DNA of 8,194 nucleotides. It comes from Sulfuritalea sp. Its GTDB lineage: Bacteria; Pseudomonadota; Gammaproteobacteria; Burkholderiales; Rhodocyclaceae. The notes under the pieces were generated by a model that was not told where the DNA came from, ran no database searches, and saw only the letters and a list, made by a program, of their open reading frames with translations. Shown in pieces: positions 1-6,257 of the stretch. Made by a program: the position numbers and the translations under genes. The DNA lies in assembly GCA_026399445.1 (NCBI GenBank), contig JAPLRA010000445.1, positions 1 to 8,194 on the forward strand, given 5' to 3'. How positions within the stretch are numbered: the stretch's first letter is position 1; each line of letters opens with the position of its first letter.

Positions 1-1080
1 CAGGCGGTGGCATTGGCACTGGGCCTTACGGCCTTGCTGCTGCTCACCGTGGCGCGCGGCGATCTGCTGGATAGCTGGCTGGCGCGTGTGCCGGCTGATG
101 CACCCAATCGTTTCGCGATCAATATCCAGCCCGATCAGCGTGTCGCCATCGCCGACTTTTTCAAGGCCAGGGGATTGCCGGCGCCGGAAATGGAGCCGAT
201 GGTGCGGGGCCGTCTGGTGCAGGTCAATGCTCAGGCCGTCGGGCCGGAAAGCTACGCCGACGACCGCGCCCAGCGCCTGGTCGATCGCGAGTTCAACCTG
301 TCATGGTCGGCGGCCCTTCCCGCCGGCAACACCGTTAGCGGGGGGCGATGGCATGGCGTCACGCAGGCGGCCGAGTTTTCGGTGGAGCAGGGTCTGGCCG
401 AGACGCTGAATCTGAAGCTTGGCGATCGATTGGTCTACGATATCGCGGGCAATCGGGTCGAGGCAGTGATTACCAGTCTGAGAAAACTCGACTGGGATTC
501 GATGCGGGTCAATTTCTTCGTCATGTCGCCGCCCGACGTGCTGCAGGCATTTCCTGCCAGTTACATCACCAGTTTTCACCTGCCCGCCGACAAGGCCGCG
601 GCCATACCCGAACTGGTGCGTGCTTTTCCCAATCTGACCGTGATCGATGTTGCGGCACTGGTCAAGCAACTGCATGCGACCATTGATCAGGTGGCCCGTG
701 CCGTGCAACTGGTATTCGGCTTCGCTGTGCTGGCAGGGCTTGCGGTGCTCTACGCCGCGCTGCAAGCCAGCAGCGACGAGCGTCGCCATGAATTGGCCGT
801 GCTGCGCGCGCTGGGCGCCCGCAGCCGTCAGTTGTCCGCTGCCCTGCTGGCGGAGTTTGCCGCACTGGGCGCTCTCGCCGGCCTGCTCGCCGGCATTGCC
901 GCCAGCCTTATCGGCTGGGGCCTCGCACGCTTTGCCTTCCGTCTCGATTACCTGCCGCAGCCGGGCCTGTGGGTCATCGGCCTGCTTTCCGGCATGGTTC
1001 TGGTCGTCGTTGCAGGGTGGCTGGGCGCTTCGTCCATGCTGCGTCAATCGGCGCTGCCCGCGTTGAGAGCGGCTCAATAG
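1..1080 (+). CDS. FtsX/YbbP-like ABC transporter permease, C-terminal part (5' truncated by window)
   Basis: The reading frame is open from the first base to a TAG at 1078-1080, giving 359 visible residues. The start codon lies upstream of the window; the GTG at 7 falls inside a membrane helix and is not a plausible start. Visible parts are the end of a hydrophobic helix (residues 2-17), a long soluble extracytoplasmic region (about 18-230), then three helices near 235-254, 283-305 and 323-343. Between the first two of these lies the cytoplasmic E-L-A-V-L-R-A-L-G-A stretch (264-273), the hallmark of the FtsX/MacB permease domain. In this family the permease works with an ATPase of the LolD/YbbA type and usually moves or extracts lipids or envelope proteins rather than small solutes. 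The layout resembles YbbP (about 800 aa, two such modules), of which this would be the second half. The substrate cannot be inferred and the partner ATPase is not in the window. Confidence 0.85.
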   Translation, partial: QAVALALGLTALLLLTVARGDLLDSWLARVPADAPNRFAINIQPDQRVAIADFFKARGLPAPEMEPMVRGRLVQVNAQAVGPESYADDRAQRLVDREFNLSWSAALPAGNTVSGGRWHGVTQAAEFSVEQGLAETLNLKLGDRLVYDIAGNRVEAVITSLRKLDWDSMRVNFFVMSPPDVLQAFPASYITSFHLPADKAAAIPELVRAFPNLTVIDVAALVKQLHATIDQVARAVQLVFGFAVLAGLAVLYAALQASSDERRHELAVLRALGARSRQLSAALLAEFAALGALAGLLAGIAASLIGWGLARFAFRLDYLPQPGLWVIGLLSGMVLVVVAGWLGASSMLRQSALPALRAAQ

Positions 1081-1201
1081 CTATCTCGCTGCAGGAGCAG
1101 TCTGATACCGGCCCTGGAACATGAGCAGGGTCACGGCCCCCTCCCAGGTCGGCTGTAAGCGGAGATTAAGCCGCCCATGGCATCCTCGTCGAACAGGTGC
1201 C

Positions 1202-1230
1202 TTGACATCATGGCTGCCGACCCTTGATGA
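1202..1230 (+). promoter_or_regulatory. Possible promoter upstream of isocitrate dehydrogenase
   Basis: A perfect TTGACA -35 hexamer sits at 1202-1207. The -10 position is poor: the best candidate, GATGAA at 1226-1231 with an 18-bp spacer, matches the consensus at only three of six bases. An AT-richer patch (CATATT, 1239-1244) lies too far away to pair with this -35. The gene probably has its own promoter in this gap, but the exact site is uncertain. Confidence 0.25.
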
Positions 1231-1271
1231 ACCGGCGCCATATTCATTTTTGCATTCCTTGCCGACAGTAC

Positions 1272-1275
1272 GGAG
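1272..1275 (+). promoter_or_regulatory. Shine-Dalgarno site of isocitrate dehydrogenase
   Basis: GGAG lies six bases before the ATG at 1282. It is the clearest ribosome binding site in the window and fixes the start of the dehydrogenase. Confidence 0.75.
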
Positions 1276-1281
1276 ATCCAG

Positions 1282-2319
1282 ATGAGCGCAACCCAGACCC
1301 TTATTCCTGCCACGCTGATTCCGGGAGACGGCATTGGCCCGGAGATTACCGCCGCAACCCTTGAAGTTCTCGAGGCCCTCGGTGCTCCCTTTCAATGGGA
1401 AACTCACGTTGCAGGGCTCGCGGGTGTCACGGCCTTTGGCGATCCGTTGCCGCAGGTCACGCTGGATTCGATCGAGCGGACCCGGCTCGCGCTCAAGGGG
1501 CCACTGGAAACCCCGTCGGGTGGCGGCTATCGCTCATCCAACGTGCGTTTGCGCGAGAAATTCCAGCTTTACGCCAACCTGCGACCGGCCAAATCGCTGA
1601 TGCCTGGTGGACGTTTCGAAAACATCGACCTGATTCTGTGTCGCGAGAACATCGAAGGCTTGTACATGGGTTACGAGCATTACGTTCCCATCGATGGCGA
1701 TCCACATGCGGTCGGCATGGCCACCGGCATCAATACCCGTCAGGGCTGCCGCAACATCCTCACGTTCGCGTTCGACTACGCCATCGCCAACGGTCGCAAG
1801 AAAGTCACCGTGGTGCACAAGGCCAACATCATGAAAGCGCTGACCGGCATCTTTCTTGAAACCGCGCAGCAGATGTATGAGGAGCACTACAAGGGCCAAA
1901 TCCAGTTCGAGGAAGTCATCATCGACGCCTGTGCCATGAAACTGGTGATGAACCCGTGGCAATTCGACGTGCTGGTCACCACCAACCTGTTCGGCGACAT
2001 TCTTTCGGACGAAATCGCCGGTCTGGTGGGCGGCCTGGGCATGGCCCCGGGTGCCAACATCGGCAAGACCGCAGCCATTTTCGAGGCCGTGCATGGCTCT
2101 GCTCCCGATATTGCCGGCAAGGGGATTGCCAATCCCACCGCGTTGCTGATGGCCGCCGCCATGATGCTCGATCATGTGGAGCGCAAGGATCTCGGCGATC
2201 GCCTGCGCCAAGCCATCAATGATGTATTGAACAAGGACAAGGTGCGTACCGGCGACCTGGGCGGTGGCTCTACCACCGACCAGTACGCAAAAGCTCTGGT
2301 GGCAAGGATCAAGGGCTGA
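1282..2319 (+). CDS. icd: Isocitrate dehydrogenase, NAD-type (short form)
   Basis: This 345-aa cytoplasmic enzyme oxidatively decarboxylates isocitrate to 2-oxoglutarate in the TCA cycle. Family landmarks are intact. The nucleotide/substrate loop ends in L-E-T-P-S (75-79). The isocitrate site S85-x-N87-x-x-x-R91 corresponds to E. coli Icd S113/N115/R119, followed by R101 (LRP) and R121 (RENIEG-LY, with Tyr128). Catalytic K180 is in V-H-K-A-N-I-M-K, and the metal-binding aspartates are D215, D239 and D243. The cofactor loop reads H-G-S-A-P-D276-I277-A-G. E. coli Icd has Lys-Tyr here for NADP, and Asp-Ile is the pattern of NAD-dependent enzymes such as mitochondrial IDH3, so NAD specificity is predicted. 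The length matches short NAD-IDHs rather than the roughly 416-aa E. coli type. Related decarboxylating dehydrogenases (isopropylmalate, homoisocitrate, tartrate) are less likely because the S-x-N-x-x-x-R pattern is the isocitrate one. It stands alone, with its own RBS and a probable terminator behind it. Confidence 0.93.
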   Translation: MSATQTLIPATLIPGDGIGPEITAATLEVLEALGAPFQWETHVAGLAGVTAFGDPLPQVTLDSIERTRLALKGPLETPSGGGYRSSNVRLREKFQLYANLRPAKSLMPGGRFENIDLILCRENIEGLYMGYEHYVPIDGDPHAVGMATGINTRQGCRNILTFAFDYAIANGRKKVTVVHKANIMKALTGIFLETAQQMYEEHYKGQIQFEEVIIDACAMKLVMNPWQFDVLVTTNLFGDILSDEIAGLVGGLGMAPGANIGKTAAIFEAVHGSAPDIAGKGIANPTALLMAAAMMLDHVERKDLGDRLRQAINDVLNKDKVRTGDLGGGSTTDQYAKALVARIKG

Positions 2320-2354
2320 TTGGGGCGAGCCAGGGCATGCAGCGGTGCCGCAGC

Positions 2355-2374
2355 CTGCGCGGCGCGCCGCGCAG
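2355..2374 (+). terminator. Perfect 20-bp GC palindrome, probable intrinsic terminator of the IDH gene
   Basis: The halves CTGCGCGGCG and CGCCGCGCAG are exact reverse complements. As RNA this folds into an 8-bp, almost all G-C stem with a CGCG tetraloop. It begins 36 bases after the IDH stop codon and is followed by a short TTT (2375-2377), which suits a weak-tailed intrinsic terminator. Because it abuts the promoter-like elements of the next gene, an operator role is also possible. The palindrome is seen directly; its function is inferred. Confidence 0.5.
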
Positions 2375-2403
2375 TTTCGCCCGGGTCCGGCACAGTGCAT
2401 AAT
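2375..2403 (+). promoter_or_regulatory. Putative promoter of the haem-PAS-GGDEF gene
   Basis: CATAAT at 2398-2403 matches the -10 consensus at five of six bases. TTTCGC at 2375-2380, 17 bp upstream, is a weak -35. Transcription would start about 2409-2411, on top of the ATG at 2410, so the message would be leaderless or nearly so. No Shine-Dalgarno sequence precedes that ATG, which fits this reading. An activator could be needed because the -35 is poor. Confidence 0.4.
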
Positions 2404-2409
2404 TACGCG

Positions 2410-4131
2410 ATGGGTACATCGTCGGGACTTTCATCGACCTACAGCAAGCTGTCACGGCTATTGTTTGCGGTGATGCTGTTTGCGGTCGTTGCTTGCAGCG
2501 TGCTGGCTTCTCTGGTGCTCGACTGGAAGCGGACCGAGACCACGATGCATGCGATGGCGCGCGAGCGGGGCGCCACATTGTTTCAGTTGGTGGAAATGAC
2601 TCGCGACTGGAATGCCCGCCATGGCGGCGTCTATGTGCCGGTCACCAAAAGCACGCAGCCCAATCCTTATCTTGAGCATCCGCGGCGCGATGTGGTGACG
2701 CAGGATGGGCGCGCTCTGACGATGGTCAATCCGGCCTTCATGACCCGTCAGTTATCCGAAATTGCGCAGCAGGCGGGCGGTGTCCAGTTGCATATCACCA
2801 GCCTCAATCCGATCCGCCCGGCCAACGCGCCGGATGCCTGGGAGGCGGAGGCGCTGCGCCGCTTCGAGGCCGGCCTGAGCGAGATTGTCGAACTGATTCC
2901 GGGCACCGAGCCCGTGCATCGCTACATGGCGCCCCTCAAAGTCAAGAAGGCCTGTCTGGTTTGTCACGAAAAACAGGGCTACCGGATTGGAGAGATCCGC
3001 GGTGGGATTTCAGTGACGATGCCGGCTGCGCATGCGCTGGAAATCCGCGATGGCGAACTTGTCCGTATCAGCGCGGTGCACGCCCTGGTGCTGTTGGTTG
3101 TTCTGACCTTGCTGCATTTGCTGCTGGCGCGAACGCGTCGCCACTTAATGGCGCTGGAACGCCTCACCGGTGAACAGGAGCAGGTGATCACCGAACGTAC
3201 GCGTTCCCTCTCTGAAGCCAACGAGGGTCTGGCTCGAGAAGTTGCTGAGCGCGAGCTGGCGGCGGCGGTGTTTGCCAACGCGGCGGAAGCAATCATCGTT
3301 ACCGACGAAGCGGGCCTTATCGTTCGGGTCAATCCAGCCTTTTCCCTGATTACCGGTTATGCCGAGAGCGAGGTGCTCGGCAAGGCGTCGTCGGTGCTCA
3401 AATCGGGTCGGCACTCACAGGAGTTCTTTGACGAGATGTGGCAAGCCCTGAAGCAGAATGGCTGCTGGCAGGGCGAGGTCTGGAACCGGCGCAAGAGCGG
3501 CGAACTGTTCGTCGTCTGGTTGTCGATTACCCGGATCACCGGCGGTGGTCAGCCGGTGCGTTTCGTGGCGACACTTACGGACATCACGCGGCGCAAGGAA
3601 CTGGAAGAGGCACTGCGCCATCAGGCCTACCATGATCCCCTCACCGACCTGCCGAATCGGACGCTTTTTGCCGACCGTTTGCGGGTTGCCATCTCGCAGG
3701 CACAGCGCCATGGTCGCAGCTTTGCATTGTGCTTCATCGATCTTGATCACTTCAAGCCGGTTAACGATACGCTTGGCCATGCAGCCGGGGATGATTTGCT
3801 GGTCGAGACGGCCCATCGCCTGCGTCTCAGCGTTCGGGCCGCCGATACCATCGCGCGGTTGGGCGGTGATGAGTTCGCTGCTATCCTGACCGAAGTCGGG
3901 TCACGCGCGGAGGTGGAAGAGGTCGCCGCTCGAATTGTTGCCGATCTGGCCCGTCCATTCGAACTGAAAGCAGGTGTTGCCCACATCTCGTGCAGCATCG
4001 GTGTCGCGATGTTCCCCGAACATGGCATGGATGTCGAAGCGCTTCAGCACAATGCCGATGCAGCACTCTATGACGTGAAGGAAACGACTCGCAACGCCTA
4101 TCGCGTCTGTGGAAATGACGGCGCACATTGA
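2410..4131 (+). CDS. Membrane diguanylate cyclase with periplasmic haem-type DUF3365 domain, PAS and GGDEF
   Basis: This 573-aa protein is predicted to make c-di-GMP from two GTP. In order: inner-membrane helix 1 (about 15-37); a periplasmic DUF3365/Tll0287-like domain (about 40-215) containing C182-L-V-C185-H186, a c-type haem attachment motif; helix 2 (about 220-240); a charged coiled-coil linker (about 243-283); a PAS domain (about 284-396, with V-N-P-A-F and I-T-G-Y); and a GGDEF domain (about 404-570). The cyclase has G485-G-D-E-F489, metal ligands around D444 and the R476-A-A-D479 inhibitory I-site five residues before GGDEF, so it should be active and product-inhibited. There is no EAL domain. 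The frame extends upstream to a TTG at 2320, but that stretch runs through the GC palindrome and -10 and is Arg/Ala-rich, so the ATG at 2410, which leads straight into helix 1, is chosen; GTG 2395 is an alternative. The haem suggests redox, oxygen or NO sensing, which is inference. Confidence 0.9.
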   Translation: MGTSSGLSSTYSKLSRLLFAVMLFAVVACSVLASLVLDWKRTETTMHAMARERGATLFQLVEMTRDWNARHGGVYVPVTKSTQPNPYLEHPRRDVVTQDGRALTMVNPAFMTRQLSEIAQQAGGVQLHITSLNPIRPANAPDAWEAEALRRFEAGLSEIVELIPGTEPVHRYMAPLKVKKACLVCHEKQGYRIGEIRGGISVTMPAAHALEIRDGELVRISAVHALVLLVVLTLLHLLLARTRRHLMALERLTGEQEQVITERTRSLSEANEGLAREVAERELAAAVFANAAEAIIVTDEAGLIVRVNPAFSLITGYAESEVLGKASSVLKSGRHSQEFFDEMWQALKQNGCWQGEVWNRRKSGELFVVWLSITRITGGGQPVRFVATLTDITRRKELEEALRHQAYHDPLTDLPNRTLFADRLRVAISQAQRHGRSFALCFIDLDHFKPVNDTLGHAAGDDLLVETAHRLRLSVRAADTIARLGGDEFAAILTEVGSRAEVEEVAARIVADLARPFELKAGVAHISCSIGVAMFPEHGMDVEALQHNADAALYDVKETTRNAYRVCGNDGAH

Positions 4132-4188
4132 TGCAGTGACATAGGGGTTTGCGATTTTCGACTCCGGCAGACCGGGCCGGGTGGTGTT

Positions 4189-5052
4189 TCAGTTCAGCGT
4201 ACGCGCCAGCGCGATGCGGAATGCGCGTATCAGATCATCGTGCGCATGGTCGACACTCAGGAGCACAAACAGATCGAGCATGGCTTTGCGGGCGGCCTCG
4301 TCCTGCCATTTGCGGTCACGACGCACGATGTCGAGCAGGTGTTCCAGCGCTGCCCTGTAATCATGTGCCAGAGCCAGCGTTTGGGCCAGTTGCAGGCGCG
4401 CATCCAGATCACCGGGGTTGGCGGCAACGCGGGCGATCAGCGCCGCGGAATTGGCACCCGCGCCGGCGGTTACCAGCTTGAGCCTGGCTTGCAGGGCGTG
4501 CAGGCGGGCGAGATTGGAGGCCTTGTGTTCCTGTCCGCCGAGAATTGCGCGCGCGGCTTCTGCGTTCTGCAGGTCAAGGTTGATTTCGGCGAGATCAAGC
4601 TGAACGGCCTCACTCGCCGGATCGAGTTCTGCTGCATCGATCAGAAGCGAGCATGCGACCTCGGGTTCGCCCTTGGCGCGCGCCTCCCGTGCGGCTATGC
4701 GCAGCGGTTCGGCGGGAGAAGGCATCAGGCTGTCGATGAAGCTGCGGATTTGTGCTTCGGGCAGCGCTCCGGTGAATTCATTGACCATCTCGCCATTGAC
4801 GAAGGCCTTTACGTTGGGGATGCCGCGCACGCCATAGCGCGCGGCGAGTTCCTGGTTCCGGTCCGAGTCAATCTTGGCGAGGAGAAAGCGCCCGCCATAC
4901 TCGTCAGCCAGTTTTTCGAGCACGGGCTTGAGCATCTTGCAGGGCGCGCACCACTCCGCCCAGAAGTCGACCAGCACCGGCGCGCGCAAGGACGCCTGGA
5001 GAACCTTCTCCTGAAAGTCAGAGACACCCGCGTCAAAGGAAAACGGACTCAT
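4189..5052 (-). CDS. cnoX: CnoX/YbbN-type chaperedoxin (thioredoxin plus TPR domain)
   Basis: This 287-aa cytoplasmic protein has an N-terminal thioredoxin fold (about 1-110) and a C-terminal helical TPR-like region (about 120-287). That is the architecture and length of E. coli CnoX (YbbN, 284 aa), a holdase that protects proteins from bleach-type oxidative damage and hands them to GroEL and DnaK. The active site is W34-C35-A-P-C38-K and the cis-proline is P79 (R-G-I-P). E. coli CnoX has lost the first cysteine, whereas this protein keeps both and should retain dithiol redox activity. The ATG at 5052 begins M-S-P-F-S-F-D, which fits the family; upstream GTGs at 5085 and 5055 are possible, and none has a clear Shine-Dalgarno site. 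It lies 49 bp downstream of the soluble GGDEF gene on the same strand, possibly one transcript. It converges on the membrane cyclase, the stop codons being 57 bp apart with no clear terminator between. Confidence 0.88.
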   Translation of the reverse strand: MSPFSFDAGVSDFQEKVLQASLRAPVLVDFWAEWCAPCKMLKPVLEKLADEYGGRFLLAKIDSDRNQELAARYGVRGIPNVKAFVNGEMVNEFTGALPEAQIRSFIDSLMPSPAEPLRIAAREARAKGEPEVACSLLIDAAELDPASEAVQLDLAEINLDLQNAEAARAILGGQEHKASNLARLHALQARLKLVTAGAGANSAALIARVAANPGDLDARLQLAQTLALAHDYRAALEHLLDIVRRDRKWQDEAARKAMLDLFVLLSVDHAHDDLIRAFRIALARTLN

Positions 5053-5101
5053 CACAACAGTCAGCGGGCGGGAATCCGATCGCACTTCATGCCTTGCTGG
5101 A

Positions 5102-6094
5102 TCAACCCTCGGCAGCGTTGGAAGGGTTTACGTCATTTGCCGCGCAATGGACCGTAATCCGGTTGCTGGCGACCAGGGCTTCGTAGAAGCAAACCTGATT
5201 ACGACCGTGGGTCTTGGCATAGTAAAGCGCCTGATCGGCGCGGCCGAGCAGTTCGACGGGAATCGACGTGTCCTTGATTTCGGTAATGCCCACGCTCACG
5301 GTTACCTTGCCGACCTGCGGAAAGACCTGGTTTTCGATGGAGCGACGAAGGCGCTCGAAGGTGATTTCGGCATCATCGCGGTCATCAACGTAGACAATCA
5401 CGACGAACTCTTCGCCGCCGAAGCGATAGATCAGATCAGTCTTGCGGAAGGCGTTTTGCAGGATGCCGGCGAGGATGGTCAATACCTCGTCGCCATGCAG
5501 GTGGCCAAACCGGTCGTTGACGTTCTTGAAGTGATCGATGTCGATCTCGCCCATGAAGAAACAGCCGTTGCCTTCACCTACCTTGCGATTGCTTTTGTCC
5601 GAGGCCTTTTCAAGATAGGCCCGGCGAATGAGACCCAGTGCGCGGTCGAGTTGGTCGTCGAAGGTGCGACGGTTCAGAAGTCCCGTGAGCCGGTCAATCT
5701 GCGAATCTCTGAGAACCGCCATGTAGTTGTCGTAGACGCGGAACAGGTCTGTCATCAGGGCTTGTTCGTCGCTCGTGAGTTGCGGCGTGCGGTGCACCAG
5801 CAGGTAGCCGAGCACTTTGCGCGCATGGCTCATGATCGGAAATGAGGTTACGTCTTTGGTACTGAACAGTGTGGAAAATGGCTCAGAAACATCTGTTTGA
5901 GAAATTTCTCCGTCGTAAAGTGAGGTGGAGAGTTCCGGAACTTCGTCGTTGCCGATGTGGTAAATGAGTGCCCAATTCGGTGCGACCAATTCGTCGACTG
6001 TCTTCAGCAGACTGGCCTCGAGCAGATCCATGTCACGGTGATCCGTGAGCGCGGCAATCATGTGCACGATTGAGGGAGACGGCAGTGGGTTCAT
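5102..6094 (-). CDS. Soluble diguanylate cyclase (GGEEF) with GAF-like N-terminal region
   Basis: This 330-aa protein has no membrane helix or signal peptide and is predicted to be a cytoplasmic c-di-GMP synthase. Residues about 20-128 form an unassigned sensory region whose alternating strands and helices suggest a GAF-like fold; no ligand motif is visible. The GGDEF domain (about 131-308) starts at D-R-L-T-G-L-L-N-R and has the metal/GTP residues D185 (E-I-D-I-D-H-F-K) and N193, the signature G226-G-E-E-F230, and the I-site R217-K-T-D220 five residues earlier. It is therefore predicted to be active and product-inhibited. A basic, polar insertion (about 158-175) precedes the D-I-D strand. 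The frame is open far upstream, but that part is antisense to purL and Arg-rich. ATG 6094 is chosen; ATG 6061 and ATG 6031 are alternatives, and none has a well-placed RBS. cnoX follows 49 bp downstream. Confidence 0.87.
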   Translation of the reverse strand: MNPLPSPSIVHMIAALTDHRDMDLLEASLLKTVDELVAPNWALIYHIGNDEVPELSTSLYDGEISQTDVSEPFSTLFSTKDVTSFPIMSHARKVLGYLLVHRTPQLTSDEQALMTDLFRVYDNYMAVLRDSQIDRLTGLLNRRTFDDQLDRALGLIRRAYLEKASDKSNRKVGEGNGCFFMGEIDIDHFKNVNDRFGHLHGDEVLTILAGILQNAFRKTDLIYRFGGEEFVVIVYVDDRDDAEITFERLRRSIENQVFPQVGKVTVSVGITEIKDTSIPVELLGRADQALYYAKTHGRNQVCFYEALVASNRITVHCAANDVNPSNAAEG

Positions 6095-6121
6095 GGGCAA
6101 GTGTGTCCAGAGGGGGGGTGT

Positions 6122-6127
6122 CCTCCT
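6122..6127 (-). promoter_or_regulatory. Strong AGGAGG on the minus strand, poorly placed for the GGEEF gene
   Basis: Read on the minus strand this is AGGAGG, an ideal Shine-Dalgarno core, but 27 bases separate it from the ATG at 6094. A run of seven C's (plus-strand G run, 6112-6118) lies between them, and no ATG or GTG sits at a normal distance. It may be coincidental, or it may mark a misjudged start. Confidence 0.2.
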
Positions 6128-6201
6128 GCAGTTTCTCAGGCTTCGCCGGCAAATGCAATTTCGGACGCGCCGCGCCCGCAAGGCCGGTATCCGCCTGAGG
6201 G

Positions 6202-6207
6202 TATAAT
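6202..6207 (+). promoter_or_regulatory. Consensus -10 of the purL promoter
   Basis: TATAAT matches sigma-70 -10 perfectly. The region 17 bp upstream (6179-6184, CAAGGC) is not a recognisable -35. Transcription would start near 6214, giving a leader of about 44 bases that is pyrimidine-rich and lacks a Shine-Dalgarno sequence. Confidence 0.55.
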
Positions 6208-6257
6208 CCGCAGCACGTATTCCCATCCAGAATTTCACCCGCCCCTCTTTTCCCATC

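Larger units (their letters stand above)
1081..1281. other. Intergenic region between permease and isocitrate dehydrogenase
   Basis: This 201-bp stretch has no convincing gene. It holds a weak stem at 1110-1132 (GGCCCTG pairing with CAGGGTC through one G-U pair, 9-nt loop) without a following T-run, so it is not a classical intrinsic terminator. It also holds a -35-like TTGACA at 1202-1207, and the ribosome binding site of the next gene at its end. A 54-codon open frame from ATG 1121 overlaps the IDH start but does not look protein-like. Confidence 0.6.
6095..6257. other. Divergent intergenic region between GGEEF gene and purL
   Basis: This 163-bp gap separates the two start codons. It carries the purL -10 (6202-6207), the unexplained minus-strand AGGAGG (6122-6127) and a seven-G tract (6112-6118). 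On the minus strand the inverse of the purL -10 gives only weak -10-like hexamers with no good -35, so I cannot place the promoter of the GGEEF gene. No PurR-like operator was recognised by eye. Confidence 0.6.

Noticed and set aside
1110..1132. Stem-loop after the permease gene
   Set aside because: It has seven pairs including a G-U and a 9-nt loop, with no T-run behind it, so it is too weak to call a terminator.
1121..1285. 54-codon open frame overlapping the IDH start through ATGA
   Set aside because: The overlap is suggestive of coupling, but the product is Arg/Ser/Pro/Trp-rich, there is no RBS, and the IDH gene has its own good RBS.
1534..2400. 288-codon open frame on the minus strand
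   Set aside because: It lies antisense to the isocitrate dehydrogenase, is His/Gly-rich, and has no domain-like pattern.
2320..2409. N-terminal extension of the haem-PAS-GGDEF protein from TTG 2320
   Set aside because: It would translate the perfect GC palindrome and the -10-like sequence into an Ala/Arg-rich stretch and place non-membrane residues before the first helix. TTG is a rare start and has no RBS.
4132..4188. Bidirectional terminator between the convergent cyclase and cnoX genes
   Set aside because: Only a 4-bp CCGG/CCGG stem (4164-4175) is visible, with no T-run on either strand.
1..5052. Conserved ybbN-ybbP neighbourhood as in E. coli
   Set aside because: A YbbP-like permease and a YbbN homologue occur within 5 kb, but in different order and orientation, with unrelated genes between and without tesA or ybbA in view. 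This is probably coincidence.
4240..5157. 305-codon open frame on the plus strand
   Set aside because: It is antisense to cnoX, whose thioredoxin active site and cis-proline are clear. The plus-strand product looks like no known family.
5147..5845. 232-codon open frame on the plus strand
   Set aside because: It is the complement of the GGEEF cyclase; the valine- and aspartate-rich product reflects reverse-strand codon bias.
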